Of a DNA stretch of 64,000 nucleotides, positions 40,377 to 48,608 are shown one piece after another (positions within the stretch are counted from its first letter, which is position 1; the number at the start of each line of letters is the position of its first letter). Under the pieces are notes generated by a model that saw only the letters and a list, made by a program, of their open reading frames with translations, had not been told where the DNA came from and ran no database searches. The stretch covers positions 532,187-596,186 of the forward strand of contig NZ_MJAH01000006.1 of NCBI RefSeq assembly GCF_001746295.1. The letters are read 5' to 3'. Both the position numbers and the translations under genes were made by a program. Origin of the DNA: Streptomyces sp. LUP47B (lineage in GTDB: Bacteria > Actinomycetota > Actinomycetes > Streptomycetales > Streptomycetaceae).

Positions 40377-41225
40377 TTACTTGACGATGACGCCGATCTT
40401 CGGGGCGGGCTCGTTCTTGTAGCCGGCCGGGCCGAAGTTGTCGTCGACCGCCTTCTGCCAGGAGCCGTCGCTGACCATCTTCTCCAGGGCTGCGTTGACC
40501 TTGTTCAGGGTCGCGGTGTCGCCCTTCTTCACACCGATCCCGTAGTTCTCGTTGCTCAGCTTGAGGCCGGCGAGCTTGAACTGGCCCTTGTACTTGTCCT
40601 GCGCCGCGAAGCCCGCGAGGATCGAGTCGTCCGTGGTCACCGCGTCCACGGCGCCGCTCTGCAGGCCGGCGATGCACTCGGAGTAGCCGCTGTACTGCCT
40701 CAGCTGGGCCTTCGGGGCGAAGTCGTCGTGGACGTTCTGCGCCGAGGTGGAGCCGGTCACGGAACACAGCTTCTCGCCGTTGAGGTCCGTGGCCTCGCTG
40801 ATCTTGGAGTCCTTCTTGACCAGCAGGTCCTGGTGGGCCAGCAGGTACGGGCCGGCGAAGTCGACCTTCTTCTTGCGCTCGTCGTTGATCGAGTAGGTGG
40901 CCGCGATGATCTTCACGTCGCCACGGGAGAGCGCGTTCTCACGGTCGGCGCTCTTGGTCTCGACGAACTCGATCTGGTCGGCCTTGTAGCCGAGCTGCTT
41001 GGCCACGTACGTCGCCACGTCCACGTCGAAGCCGGAGAAGGAACCGTCGGGCTCCTTCAGGCCGAGGCCGGGCTGGTCGTACTTGATACCGATCTTGATC
41101 TTGCCGCCACCGCCACTGGAACCCGAGCCGGAGCTGTCGTCGTTGCTGTCGCCGCCGCAGGCGGTCGCGGACAGGGCGAGGGCGAGAACGGCGGCCGAGG
41201 CGGCGGTGACCTTGCGGAGCTTCAT
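40377..41225 (-). CDS. gluB: Glutamate-type ABC transporter substrate-binding lipoprotein GluB
   Basis: A 282-residue lipoprotein with a signal peptide ending LALSATAC and the lipidated Cys near residue 23, then a Ser/Gly/Asp linker. The family-3 binding-protein fold follows: IKIGIKYDQPGLG, GSFSGFDVDVATYVAKQLG, VETKSADRENALSRGDVKIIAATYSIN. It binds an acidic or polar amino acid outside the membrane. The ATG at 41225 is used because AAAGG lies 9 nt upstream. An ATG at 41234 would overlap that site. Confidence 0.92.
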   Translation of the reverse strand: MKLRKVTAASAAVLALALSATACGGDSNDDSSGSGSSGGGGKIKIGIKYDQPGLGLKEPDGSFSGFDVDVATYVAKQLGYKADQIEFVETKSADRENALSRGDVKIIAATYSINDERKKKVDFAGPYLLAHQDLLVKKDSKISEATDLNGEKLCSVTGSTSAQNVHDDFAPKAQLRQYSGYSECIAGLQSGAVDAVTTDDSILAGFAAQDKYKGQFKLAGLKLSNENYGIGVKKGDTATLNKVNAALEKMVSDGSWQKAVDDNFGPAGYKNEPAPKIGVIVK

Positions 41226-41281
41226 GGTGAACATCCTTTGGGTGGTGAAGAGACGAGGCCGTCGGTGGTCGATCCGGGTGG

Positions 41282-41354
41282 CACGTCAGCGGTGTGTCAC
41301 GTCAGCGGTGAGGCGCGTCAGCGGTGTCACGTCAGTGGCGTCACGTCAGTGGTG
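41282..41354. repeat. Five short direct repeats in the gluA-gluB spacer
   Basis: CGTCAG(C/T)GG occurs at 41284, 41300, 41316, 41330 and 41344 (periods 16, 16, 14, 14), mostly within TCACGTCAG(C/T)GGTG. The last copy includes the gluA stop codon, so the array duplicates the 3' end of the gene into the spacer (41235-41345). Confidence 0.85.
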
Positions 41355-42122
41355 AAGGATCTTCGACAGGAAGTCCTTGGCACGGTCGCTGCGCGGGTTG
41401 CTGAAGAACTGGTCGGGCGCAGCCTCCTCGACGATCCGTCCGTCCGCCATGAACACCACGCGGTTTGCAGCCGATCGTGCGAAACCCATCTCGTGCGTGA
41501 CGACGATCATTGTCATGCCGTCGCGGGCGAGCTGCTGCATGACCTCCAGCACCTCGTTGATCATCTCAGGGTCGAGCGCCGACGTGGGCTCGTCGAAGAG
41601 CATGACCTTGGGGTCCATCGCCAGGGCGCGGGCGATGGCGACACGCTGCTGCTGACCGCCGGACAGCTGGGCGGGGTACTTGTCCGCCTGCGTGGCGACG
41701 CCGACCCGGTCGAGCAGGGCGCGGGCCTTCTCCTCGGCCTGCTTCTTGTCGGCCTTGCGGACCTTGATCTGGCCCAGCATCACGTTCTCGAGCACGGTCT
41801 TGTGCGCGAAGAGGTTGAAGGACTGGAAGACCATTCCGACGTCGGCGCGCAGCCGGGCCAGTTCCTTGCCCTCCTGGGGCAGCGGCTTGCCGTCGATGGC
41901 GATCGAACCCGTGTCGATCGTCTCCAGGCGGTTGATGGTGCGGCACAGGGTGGACTTCCCGGACCCGGAGGGTCCGATGACCACGACGACTTCGCCGCGG
42001 GCGATCGTCAGGTCGATGTCCTGGAGTACGTGCAACGCGCCGAAGTGCTTGTTGACGCTCTTCAGGACGACCAGTTCGCCGGTCGCGGCCACAGCATCCT
42101 TGGCCACCGATACTTCGGTCAT
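41346..42122 (-). CDS. gluA: Glutamate-type ABC transporter ATP-binding protein GluA
   Basis: A 258-residue ABC ATPase of the polar amino acid class: Walker A GPSGSGKST, Q-loop GMVFQSFNLFAHKTV, signature LSGGQQQRVAIARALA, Walker B VMLFDEPTSALDPE and the switch His in VVTHEMGFA. It energises GluCD. It is first in the operon. A 7-bp hairpin (42137-42158) in the leader contains a GGAGGA sequence, and the ribosome site near the ATG is a weaker AGAGAG. The operon is divergent from a two-component regulator gene, 301 bp away. Confidence 0.94.
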   Translation of the reverse strand: MTEVSVAKDAVAATGELVVLKSVNKHFGALHVLQDIDLTIARGEVVVVIGPSGSGKSTLCRTINRLETIDTGSIAIDGKPLPQEGKELARLRADVGMVFQSFNLFAHKTVLENVMLGQIKVRKADKKQAEEKARALLDRVGVATQADKYPAQLSGGQQQRVAIARALAMDPKVMLFDEPTSALDPEMINEVLEVMQQLARDGMTMIVVTHEMGFARSAANRVVFMADGRIVEEAAPDQFFSNPRSDRAKDFLSKILHH

Positions 42123-42423
42123 CGCTCTCTGGCTCCGTCCTCCTCGGTTTCGGAGGACAGTAGTAACCCCATGCGACCAGCGTCATTAGTCTTGAGGGGA
42201 ATCTGAGCATCACGATCCGATAGCAATCGGACACGTGTCGTAGCACTTGCCGGCAGTGCCCATATCGGCCGGGTAACGGAACCGCCCCGCAACCGGAACG
42301 CCCTTGACGCCGTCCTCATCCATCAGCATGACTGCACGGTGCGCACGCGGGTGCGCGCACGCACATTTCTACCTGTTCACTACACATTCAGATAGTACGT
42401 CCGATGGACCAAAGGGGGCCGGG
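42123..42423. other. Divergent control region between gluABCD and the OmpR-type regulator
   Basis: 301 bp without a gene. It holds a perfect inverted repeat TCCGAT-AGCA-ATCGGA (42216-42231), a 7-bp hairpin near the gluA start (42137-42158), and a GTGCGCACGC-rich stretch at about 42339-42362. No close housekeeping promoter could be assigned. Confidence 0.55.
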
Positions 42424-43110
42424 GTGAGACTTCTCCTCGTCGAGGACGACAACCACGTGGCCGCCGCGCTGTCCGCGGTGCTCGCCCGGCACGGTTTCGA
42501 CGTCACGCACGCCCGCAGCGGCGAGGAGGCCCTCCAGGCGCTCGTCCCGGAGGTCGACGGCTTCGGTGTCGTGCTCCTGGACCTCGGACTGCCCGACCAG
42601 GACGGCTACGAGGTGTGCGGCAAGATCCGCAAGCGCACCAGCACTCCGGTGATCATGGTCACCGCTCGCTCCGACGTGCGCTCCCGCATCCACGGTCTCA
42701 ACCTCGGCGCCGACGACTACGTGGTCAAGCCGTACGACACCGGGGAGTTGCTCGCCCGCATCCACGCCGTCAGCCGGCGCACCGTCCACGAGGACGCGCC
42801 GGGCGGCGGGGACACCGCGCTGGTCCTCGGTGCCGTGCGGATCGAACTGCCGACCCGTCAGGTCACCGTCGACGGCACGGTCGTCCAGCTCACCCGCAAG
42901 GAGTTCGACCTTCTGGCGCTGCTCGCCCAGCGGCCCGGTGTGGTCTTCCGGCGCGAACAGATCATCAGCGAGGTCTGGCGCACCAGCTGGGAGGGGACCG
43001 GCCGCACGCTGGAGGTACATGTGGCGTCCCTGCGCGCGAAGCTGCGGATGCCGGCACTGATCGAGACGGTGCGGGGCGTGGGGTACCGGTTGGTGGCGCC
43101 GGGGGTGTGA
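42424..43110 (+). CDS. OmpR-family response regulator
   Basis: A 228-residue regulator: receiver (RLLLVEDDNHVAAALSAVL, phospho-acceptor in LLDLGLPDQDG, Lys in VVKPYDTGELLARI) and a C-terminal winged helix (about residues 130-225; LTRKEFDLLALLAQRPGVVFRREQIISEVW, HVASLRAKL, VRGVGYRL). The GTG start has an AAAGGGGG ribosome site. Its likely partner kinase lies 777 bp downstream on the same strand, an unusually large gap for such a pair. It is divergent from gluABCD, a possible target. Confidence 0.92.
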   Translation: MRLLLVEDDNHVAAALSAVLARHGFDVTHARSGEEALQALVPEVDGFGVVLLDLGLPDQDGYEVCGKIRKRTSTPVIMVTARSDVRSRIHGLNLGADDYVVKPYDTGELLARIHAVSRRTVHEDAPGGGDTALVLGAVRIELPTRQVTVDGTVVQLTRKEFDLLALLAQRPGVVFRREQIISEVWRTSWEGTGRTLEVHVASLRAKLRMPALIETVRGVGYRLVAPGV

Positions 43111-43887
43111 GGCCGCGGGGCTGCGGAGCGCGAGGGTTGGGCTTCGGGAGTGCGGTGCGAGGGCTTGGGTGAGGGTGGGGTGCGGGGCTGGGCCGGCGTA
43201 GGGGGTGCGGTGACGGTTTCGGCTGATGGTCTGGGGTGAGGATGCGTCGAGGTGGGGGCACGATCTGGCGTGAGTGGTGGCGGTGAAGGCTCCGCGTGAA
43301 GGTGTGGCCGAGCGGCCGCAGTGAAGGGCTGTGGATGGAGGTGCGGGGCGCGGAGCTGTGCGAGGCTCGGGGGCAGGGATTTCGGAGCAGGAGAGGGACG
43401 GTGTCTGTGGGCGCGGGTGAGTGCGGCGGCGAGGGCGCCCGCGTGCGCGGTGGTGCCCTTGGACGGCTCGGTGCGCGTGCCCGGGGCGATTCGGTCGAAG
43501 GTGTCAGGCGGTACCGGGGCGCGGTGCGGCGGAGGCTGGGCGCTGTCCGGGACGGGGTGCTGTTCGAGTCTGCTTGCGCCGTCAGGGGCTGGACGTGAGT
43601 GAGGACCGGAGCCAGGGTGCCGTTCCCGTCTGCGCGAGCCGTCCGGCCGTGGTGGGGCGAGGACTGGGCGGGTCCTCGTTGCCGCCGCCACGACGGGTCG
43701 CGGTGGGCGGGATCCCGACCGAGGGCGTCGTCCACGTCTGCGTGTGCCGTGTGGTTCTGATGCGGCAGGAGCCGGGTGTGGACTGCATCCGCGACTGGGG
43801 TGCCGCCCGTGGGGATCTGGTGCTGCAGCGTCGGGGCGTGCACGTGTGGTCGGGCTCGCGGATTCGGTGCGGGGCGTAGGCGGGGCC
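43111..43887. other. Gene-free, G-rich degenerate repeats between regulator and kinase genes
   Basis: 777 bp with no supported gene. The + strand is G-rich. Degenerate blocks recur, such as GGGTGCYGTTC..GTCTGC..G.GCCGTC near 43556, 43617 and 43722, and GGGGTGCGG/GGTGCGGGGCT near 43170-43210. Frames across it give low-complexity Arg/Pro/Gly products without ribosome sites. It separates two genes that are normally adjacent. Confidence 0.7.
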
Positions 43888-45270
43888 GTGCGTACACGTC
43901 TTCTTCCGCTGCTCATCGTGCTCATGGCCGCCGTGCTGCTGGCCCTGGGCGTGCCGCTCGCGATCGGTGTCGCCTCTGCCCAGCAGCAGAAGGTCGTCGT
44001 CGACCGGATCGACGACACCGCGCACTTCGCCGCGCTCGCCCAGTTCGTCACCGATGCCTCCGACGAGCGACTGGAGACGCTGGAGAGTGAACTCGCCAGC
44101 TACTACAGGGTCTACGGCATTCGTGTCGGTGTCTTCTACGACGGTGACGTGCCCATGGCCACTGCGCCACGCGGATGGTTCCTCCCCCAGAAGGGCGAGG
44201 TGCGCGACGCGTTCGGCGAGGCGCTGCTCAGCCGCCGAAGCCAGGACCCCAAGCAGGTCTGGCCCTGGCAGCGGGGCCGGCTGGTCGTCGCCTCGCCGGT
44301 GATCCGGGACGGCGACGTCATCGCGGTCGTCGTCACCGACTCGCCCACCGGACCGATGCGTTCACGGATCCTGCACGACTGGCTCGTCATCTTCGCGGGC
44401 GAACTCGCCGCCATGCTGCTGGCCGTCGGCGCCGCGCTGCGGCTGACCGGCTGGGTGCTCAGGCCCGTGCGGGTCCTCGACGCCACCACCCACGACATCG
44501 CCACCGGCCGCCTCAAGTCCCGGGTGGCGGCGGCCGGGGGACCGCCCGAACTCAGGCGACTGGCCCGCTCGTTCAATGAGATGGCGGACAACGTCGAGGA
44601 TGTGTTGGAGCAGCAGCGGGCCTTCGTCGCCGACGCGTCCCACCAGTTGAGGAATCCGCTCGCCGCCCTGCTGCTGCGGATCGAGCTGCTCGCCTTCGAA
44701 CTTCCCGAGGGGAACGCCGAGATCGCCTCCGTGCAGACGGAGGGCAAGAGGCTGGCCCAGGTCCTCGACGACCTCCTCGACCTCGCGCTCGCCGAGCACA
44801 CCGAGGCGGACCTCAGGATCACCGACATCGGGGAACTCACCGCCGAGCGGGTCGCCGCCTGGACCCCCACCGCCGAGGCCAAGGGAGTGCGGCTGGTGGG
44901 GAGTTGTCCGCCCACCACCGCCTGGGCCGACCCAGTCACCCTCTCCAGCGCCCTCGACGCGGTCATCGACAACGCGATCAAGTTCACGCCCGAGGACGAG
45001 ATCGTCGAGGTCACGGTCGCCGCGGACGGGGACACCTCGACCGTCGTCGTCGCCGACCGCGGACCCGGGCTCACGGATGAGGAACTCGCGCGCGTCGGCG
45101 ACCGGTTCTGGCGCAGCGGGCGGCATCAGAACATCAAGGGGTCCGGTCTCGGGCTGTCCATCTCGCGGGCGCTGCTGGCTGCCGGGGGTGGGGCGATCTC
45201 GTACGGCCACCATGAGCCGCACGGGCTCGTGGTCACCGTCTCCGTGCCCCGCAGCCGCCCTACGGTTTGA
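43888..45270 (+). CDS. Membrane histidine kinase (partner of the OmpR-type regulator)
   Basis: A 460-residue sensor kinase: helix 1 (LLPLLIVLMAAVLLALGVPLAI, residues 5-26), an extracytoplasmic domain (about 30-170), helix 2 (LVIFAGELAAMLLAVGAAL), HAMP (about 195-245), HisKA with His in DASHQLRNPLAALLLR, and a HATPase with VIDNAIKFTPEDE, DRGPGL and GSGLGLSIS. Note SHQLRNP instead of the commoner SHELRTP, typical of some actinobacterial kinases. The GTG at 43888 is chosen because it starts just ahead of helix 1. The 3' end overlaps the convergent TAXI gene by 11 bp. Confidence 0.9.
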   Translation: MRTRLLPLLIVLMAAVLLALGVPLAIGVASAQQQKVVVDRIDDTAHFAALAQFVTDASDERLETLESELASYYRVYGIRVGVFYDGDVPMATAPRGWFLPQKGEVRDAFGEALLSRRSQDPKQVWPWQRGRLVVASPVIRDGDVIAVVVTDSPTGPMRSRILHDWLVIFAGELAAMLLAVGAALRLTGWVLRPVRVLDATTHDIATGRLKSRVAAAGGPPELRRLARSFNEMADNVEDVLEQQRAFVADASHQLRNPLAALLLRIELLAFELPEGNAEIASVQTEGKRLAQVLDDLLDLALAEHTEADLRITDIGELTAERVAAWTPTAEAKGVRLVGSCPPTTAWADPVTLSSALDAVIDNAIKFTPEDEIVEVTVAADGDTSTVVVADRGPGLTDEELARVGDRFWRSGRHQNIKGSGLGLSISRALLAAGGGAISYGHHEPHGLVVTVSVPRSRPTV

Positions 45271-46255
45271 CCGAGCGGTAGTAGCGGCGGGCGCCCTCGT
45301 GGAGGGGGACCGGGTCGGTGTAGATAGCCGTGCGTACGTCGACCAGTTGGGCGGAGTGGACGTCGCGGCCGATGCCGTCCCTGCTCTTGATCACGGTCCG
45401 GGTGAGCCACTCGGTGAGCTCGGGGTCCATGTCCTTGCGGGTGATCAGCAGGTTGGAGACGGCCATCGTCGGGACGGTCCTGTTGTTCTGGACGGACGGG
45501 TACGCCGACGCCGGCATGTTGGTGGCGCGGTAGTAGCGGGTGGGCTCGCCCTCGGCGTGCAGCTTCGCCACGAGGGAGGGTTCGATCGGGACGAAGCGGA
45601 ACGCGGAGCGTTCGGCCAGCTGCTTCAGTCCGTCGGTGGGCAGGCCGCCGGACCAGAAGAACGCGTCCAGGCCGTGGCCGAGGAGCTTGGGGCCGGTGTC
45701 GATGCCCTCGGCCCTCGGCTGGATGTCCTTGTCCGGGTCGATGCCGGCGGCGTCGAGCACGCGGTCCGCTATCAGTCGTACGCCGGAGTTGGGGACGCCG
45801 ATGGAGACCCGCTTGCCTTTCAGGTCGGCCAAGGTGCGGATGTCCGAGTCGGACGGGACGACGAGCTGTACGTAGTCGTCGTAGAGGCGGGCCACGCCGC
45901 GGAGCTGGTCGGCGCCGGGGTCGCCGTTCTGCTGGTAGGTCTCCACCGCGTCGGCCGCGGCGATGGCGAAGTCGGCCTTTCCGTTCGCCACGAGTCTGAC
46001 GTTCTCCTGGGAGCCCGCGCTGGTCTCCAGTTTCACCTTCAGGTCCGGCATGTCCTTGCGGATCTCGTTGTCGAGGAGCTCGCCGTACTTCTGGTAGACG
46101 CCTGCCTTTGTGCCCGTGCTGAAGGTGATCGTGCCGGCTGGGGGGTCCTCGCCCAGGGGGAGCAGCCACCACAGGAGCAGGCCGAGGGCCACGACGGTGG
46201 CGGCCGCGGTCTGGAGCGCCTGGCGGCGGCTGAGGTGGGGGAACGGCTTGGGCAT
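45260..46255 (-). CDS. TAXI-family TRAP solute-binding protein, orphan
   Basis: A 331-residue TAXI (TRAP-associated extracytoplasmic immunogenic) binding protein. The N-terminus SRRQALQTAAATVVALGLLLWWLLP is an uncleaved anchor or Tat-like signal. The TAXI fold follows (ITFSTGTKAGVYQKYGELL, TSAGSQENVRLVANGKADFAIAAADAV, VSIGVPNSGVRLIADRVLDAAGI, LDAFFWSGGLPTDGLKQLAE). The fused TRAP permease normally encoded alongside is absent on both sides. Its convergent neighbour is a membrane histidine kinase, so a sensing role is conceivable. Confidence 0.87.
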   Translation of the reverse strand: MPKPFPHLSRRQALQTAAATVVALGLLLWWLLPLGEDPPAGTITFSTGTKAGVYQKYGELLDNEIRKDMPDLKVKLETSAGSQENVRLVANGKADFAIAAADAVETYQQNGDPGADQLRGVARLYDDYVQLVVPSDSDIRTLADLKGKRVSIGVPNSGVRLIADRVLDAAGIDPDKDIQPRAEGIDTGPKLLGHGLDAFFWSGGLPTDGLKQLAERSAFRFVPIEPSLVAKLHAEGEPTRYYRATNMPASAYPSVQNNRTVPTMAVSNLLITRKDMDPELTEWLTRTVIKSRDGIGRDVHSAQLVDVRTAIYTDPVPLHEGARRYYRSVKP

Positions 46256-46823
46256 GCCGGTGATCCTGCCAGGGGGAGGGAGGGCTGACCAGTGCCTCCG
46301 GCGGTGGGGCGGGGGTTCGGTGCGGGTTGGGTGGGGGCGGGCGTTTTGCGCAGTTCCCCGCGCCCCTGGGTGCCTGCGGCGGCCTGTTTCTGTCCGGTGG
46401 GGGCTTGGGTAGCGCGTGCGGGTGTGTGGTGGGTCGGGGCCGGGGTGGGGGGTGTCCGTCCTCGGTCCGGCGGCTCGGTCCCTTGAGTAGGGCTCGGTGA
46501 CGGACGCCGGCCGCTGCGGGCGGACACCCCCCACCCCGGCCCCTGCGCGCCGTACGCGGCTGCCCGCCCGTCGTGGCGGGCGGTGCGGCGGACGGTTCGT
46601 CGTTGCTTGCGGTGCGGCGAGTGGTCCGTCGTGGTGCGTGAGGTGGGGATCGGTCCGTCGTGGCGCAGGTGACTGCAACTCCTCAGGGGCGCGGGGAACT
46701 GCGCGACCAGCCCCCACCGGGCCGCAGTCGCCCGACAACCTCACCCGGCACCCCGCTAGGCGTCCCGCTCAAGCCCAGCGCAGCTGCCCGCCGGGAACTG
46801 CGCGACCAGCCCCATCGGAACCC
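46256..46823. other. Gene-free intergenic region with REP-like palindromic elements
   Basis: 568 bp without a gene. A 21-bp sequence GCGCAGTTCCCCGCGCCCCT(G) at 46348-46368 recurs inverted at 46684-46704, where it continues GACCAGCCCCCACCGGGCCGC. A third partial copy CGGGAACTGCGCGACCAGCC lies at 46792-46811. The same family appears as GCGCGACCAGTCCTCACCGG just before dapF (from 61819). From memory, this element is widespread in Streptomyces intergenic DNA. Confidence 0.78.
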
Positions 46824-48044
46824 CTAGGCGCCGTCCCGCCCCACCGACGCCTCCGCCACCCGTGAACCGCTCTCCGTCGTCGGGGACTCGCGGCGGGTTG
46901 TCAGTCTTGTTGCCAGTGGTTCTGTGTAGCGGGCCGTGAGGGGGCCGAGGATGACGAGGATGAGGACGTAGGCCGTGGCCAGGGGGCCCAGGGAGGGTTC
47001 TATGCCGGCCGACACCGCCAGGCCCGCGATGACGATGGAGAACTCGCCGCGGGCCACCAGGGCGCCGCCCGTGCGCCAGCGGCCCTTCGGGGAGATTCCG
47101 GCTCGGCGGGCCGCCCAGTAGCCGGTGGCGATCTTTGTCGCCGCGGTCACCAGGGCCAGGGCCAGGGCGGGGAACAGGACCGGGGGGATGCTCGCCGGGT
47201 CCGTGTGGAGGCCGAAGAAGACGAAGAAGACCGCGGCGAAGAGGTCCCTCAGGGGGCTCAGGAGGGTGTGGGCGCCCTCTGCCACCTCGCCCGAGAGGGC
47301 GATGCCCACGAGGAACGCGCCCACCGCTGCCGAGACCTGGAGTTGCTGGGCCACGCCCGCCACGAGGATCGTCAGGCCCAGGACCACCAGCAGGAGCTTT
47401 TCCGGGTCGTCGCTCGAGACGAAGCGGGAGATCAGGCGGCCGTAGCGGACCGCGACGAAGAGGACCAGGCCCGCTGCTCCCAGTGCGATGGCCAGGGTCA
47501 GGCTTCCGGCCAGCAGGCCTGCTCCGGCGACGAGGGCGGTGACGATGGGCAGGTAGACCGCCATCGCCAGGTCCTCCAGGACCAGGACGCTGAGGATGAC
47601 CGGGGTCTCCCTGTTGCCGACTCGGCCGAGGTCGCCCAGGACCTTCGCGATGACGCCCGAGGAGGAGATCCAGGTGACGCCCGCCAGGACCACCGCGGCC
47701 ACCGGGCCCCAGCCCAGCAGGAGCGCGGCTGCCGCTCCCGGGAGGGCGTTGAGGGCGCCGTCGACCAGGCCGGAGGGGTAGTGGGCCTTGAGGTTGGTGA
47801 CCAGGTCGCCGGCCGTGTACTCGAGGCCGAGCATCAGGAGCAGGAGGATGACGCCTATTTCGGCGCCTATCGAGACGAACTCCTCGCTCGCGCCCAGGGG
47901 GAGCAGGCCGCCCTCGCCGAAGGCCAGGCCGGCCAGGAGGTAGAGAGGGATCGGGGAGAGGCGGAAACGGGCGGCGAAACGGCCGAGGAGACCCAGGCCG
48001 AGGATGATCGAGCCGAACTCGATCAGCAGGACCGCGGAGTGCAC
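46824..48044 (-). CDS. Cation:proton antiporter (CPA2/KefB-KhtU type)
   Basis: A 406-residue monovalent cation:H+ antiporter with about twelve to thirteen helices. Features include the GLEYTAGDL stretch after helix 3, the SSSGVIAKVLGDL and VLEDLAMAVYLPIVTAL segments (acidic ion-site residues in LVLEDL) and RGEFSIVIAGLA near the C-terminus. It lacks the C-terminal TrkA_N domain of Kef proteins. Regulation is provided by the separate TrkA_C protein encoded 4 bp upstream, as in the KhtTU K+/H+ antiporter of Bacillus. GTG start. Confidence 0.9.
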   Translation of the reverse strand: MHSAVLLIEFGSIILGLGLLGRFAARFRLSPIPLYLLAGLAFGEGGLLPLGASEEFVSIGAEIGVILLLLMLGLEYTAGDLVTNLKAHYPSGLVDGALNALPGAAAALLLGWGPVAAVVLAGVTWISSSGVIAKVLGDLGRVGNRETPVILSVLVLEDLAMAVYLPIVTALVAGAGLLAGSLTLAIALGAAGLVLFVAVRYGRLISRFVSSDDPEKLLLVVLGLTILVAGVAQQLQVSAAVGAFLVGIALSGEVAEGAHTLLSPLRDLFAAVFFVFFGLHTDPASIPPVLFPALALALVTAATKIATGYWAARRAGISPKGRWRTGGALVARGEFSIVIAGLAVSAGIEPSLGPLATAYVLILVILGPLTARYTEPLATRLTTRRESPTTESGSRVAEASVGRDGA

Positions 48045-48048
48045 GCGT

Positions 48049-48534
48049 TCACTCCCGCCCGAGGATCGCCGCGGCGGCGTCCACGCCCTCGCGGGTGCCC
48101 ACGACGATGAGGATGTCGCCGCCCGCCAGGCGGAAGTCCGGCGCGGGGGAGGGGATCGCCTCGGCGCGGCGCAGGGCCGCCACGACGGACGCGCCGGTGT
48201 CCGTGCGCATCTTCGTGTCGCCCAGGACCCGGCCGTTCCAGCGGGAGCCGGCCGCCACCTCGATGCGCTCCGCCACCAGGCCCAGGTCCGAGGTGTAGAG
48301 CAGGCTCGCGCTGTGGTGGGAGGGCTTCAGCACGTCGATCAGGGCGCCCGCCTCGGAACCGGTCAGGCGCAGCGACTGGGCGCAGGAGTCGGGGTCGTCG
48401 GCCCGGTACACGCTCACGGTACGGGCACCGTCGCGGTGCGCCACCACGGAGAGATGGCGGTCCTCGCGGGTCATGAGGTCGTACTGGACCCCGATCCCCG
48501 GCAGCGGCGTCGCCCTCAGGCGTGGTGCAGACAC
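48049..48534 (-). CDS. Antiporter regulatory subunit with TrkA_C domain (KhtT-like)
   Basis: A 161-residue soluble protein. The N-terminal half (ATPLPGIGVQYDLMTREDRHLSVVAHRDGARTVSVY) resembles KhtT, and the C-terminal TrkA_C/RCK_C domain (about residues 75-160; LVAERIEVAAGSRWNGRVLGD, LAGGDILIVVGTREGVDAAAAIL) senses nucleotide or pH. It controls the antiporter encoded 4 bp downstream. The GTG at 48534 has GGGGA 7 nt upstream. An in-frame ATG at 48564 is possible. Confidence 0.87.
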   Translation of the reverse strand: MSAPRLRATPLPGIGVQYDLMTREDRHLSVVAHRDGARTVSVYRADDPDSCAQSLRLTGSEAGALIDVLKPSHHSASLLYTSDLGLVAERIEVAAGSRWNGRVLGDTKMRTDTGASVVAALRRAEAIPSPAPDFRLAGGDILIVVGTREGVDAAAAILGRE

Positions 48535-48608
48535 GTTTCTTCCCCTTGTGGTTCGTGTGATCACGGGTGCCGGGTTGGCATGCTGCCAGGTCCCCGTACG
48601 GTGGCGAT

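Noticed and set aside
43300..43900. Possible secreted or basic small proteins in the regulator-kinase spacer
   Set aside because: No ribosome sites, no hydrophobic signal peptides of quality, and composition like the neighbouring repeats.
46898..46920. TTGTCAGTC on the + strand resembles the damage promoter element
   Set aside because: It lies antisense inside the antiporter gene, the hexamer at the right distance is AGTGGT, and no + strand gene follows.
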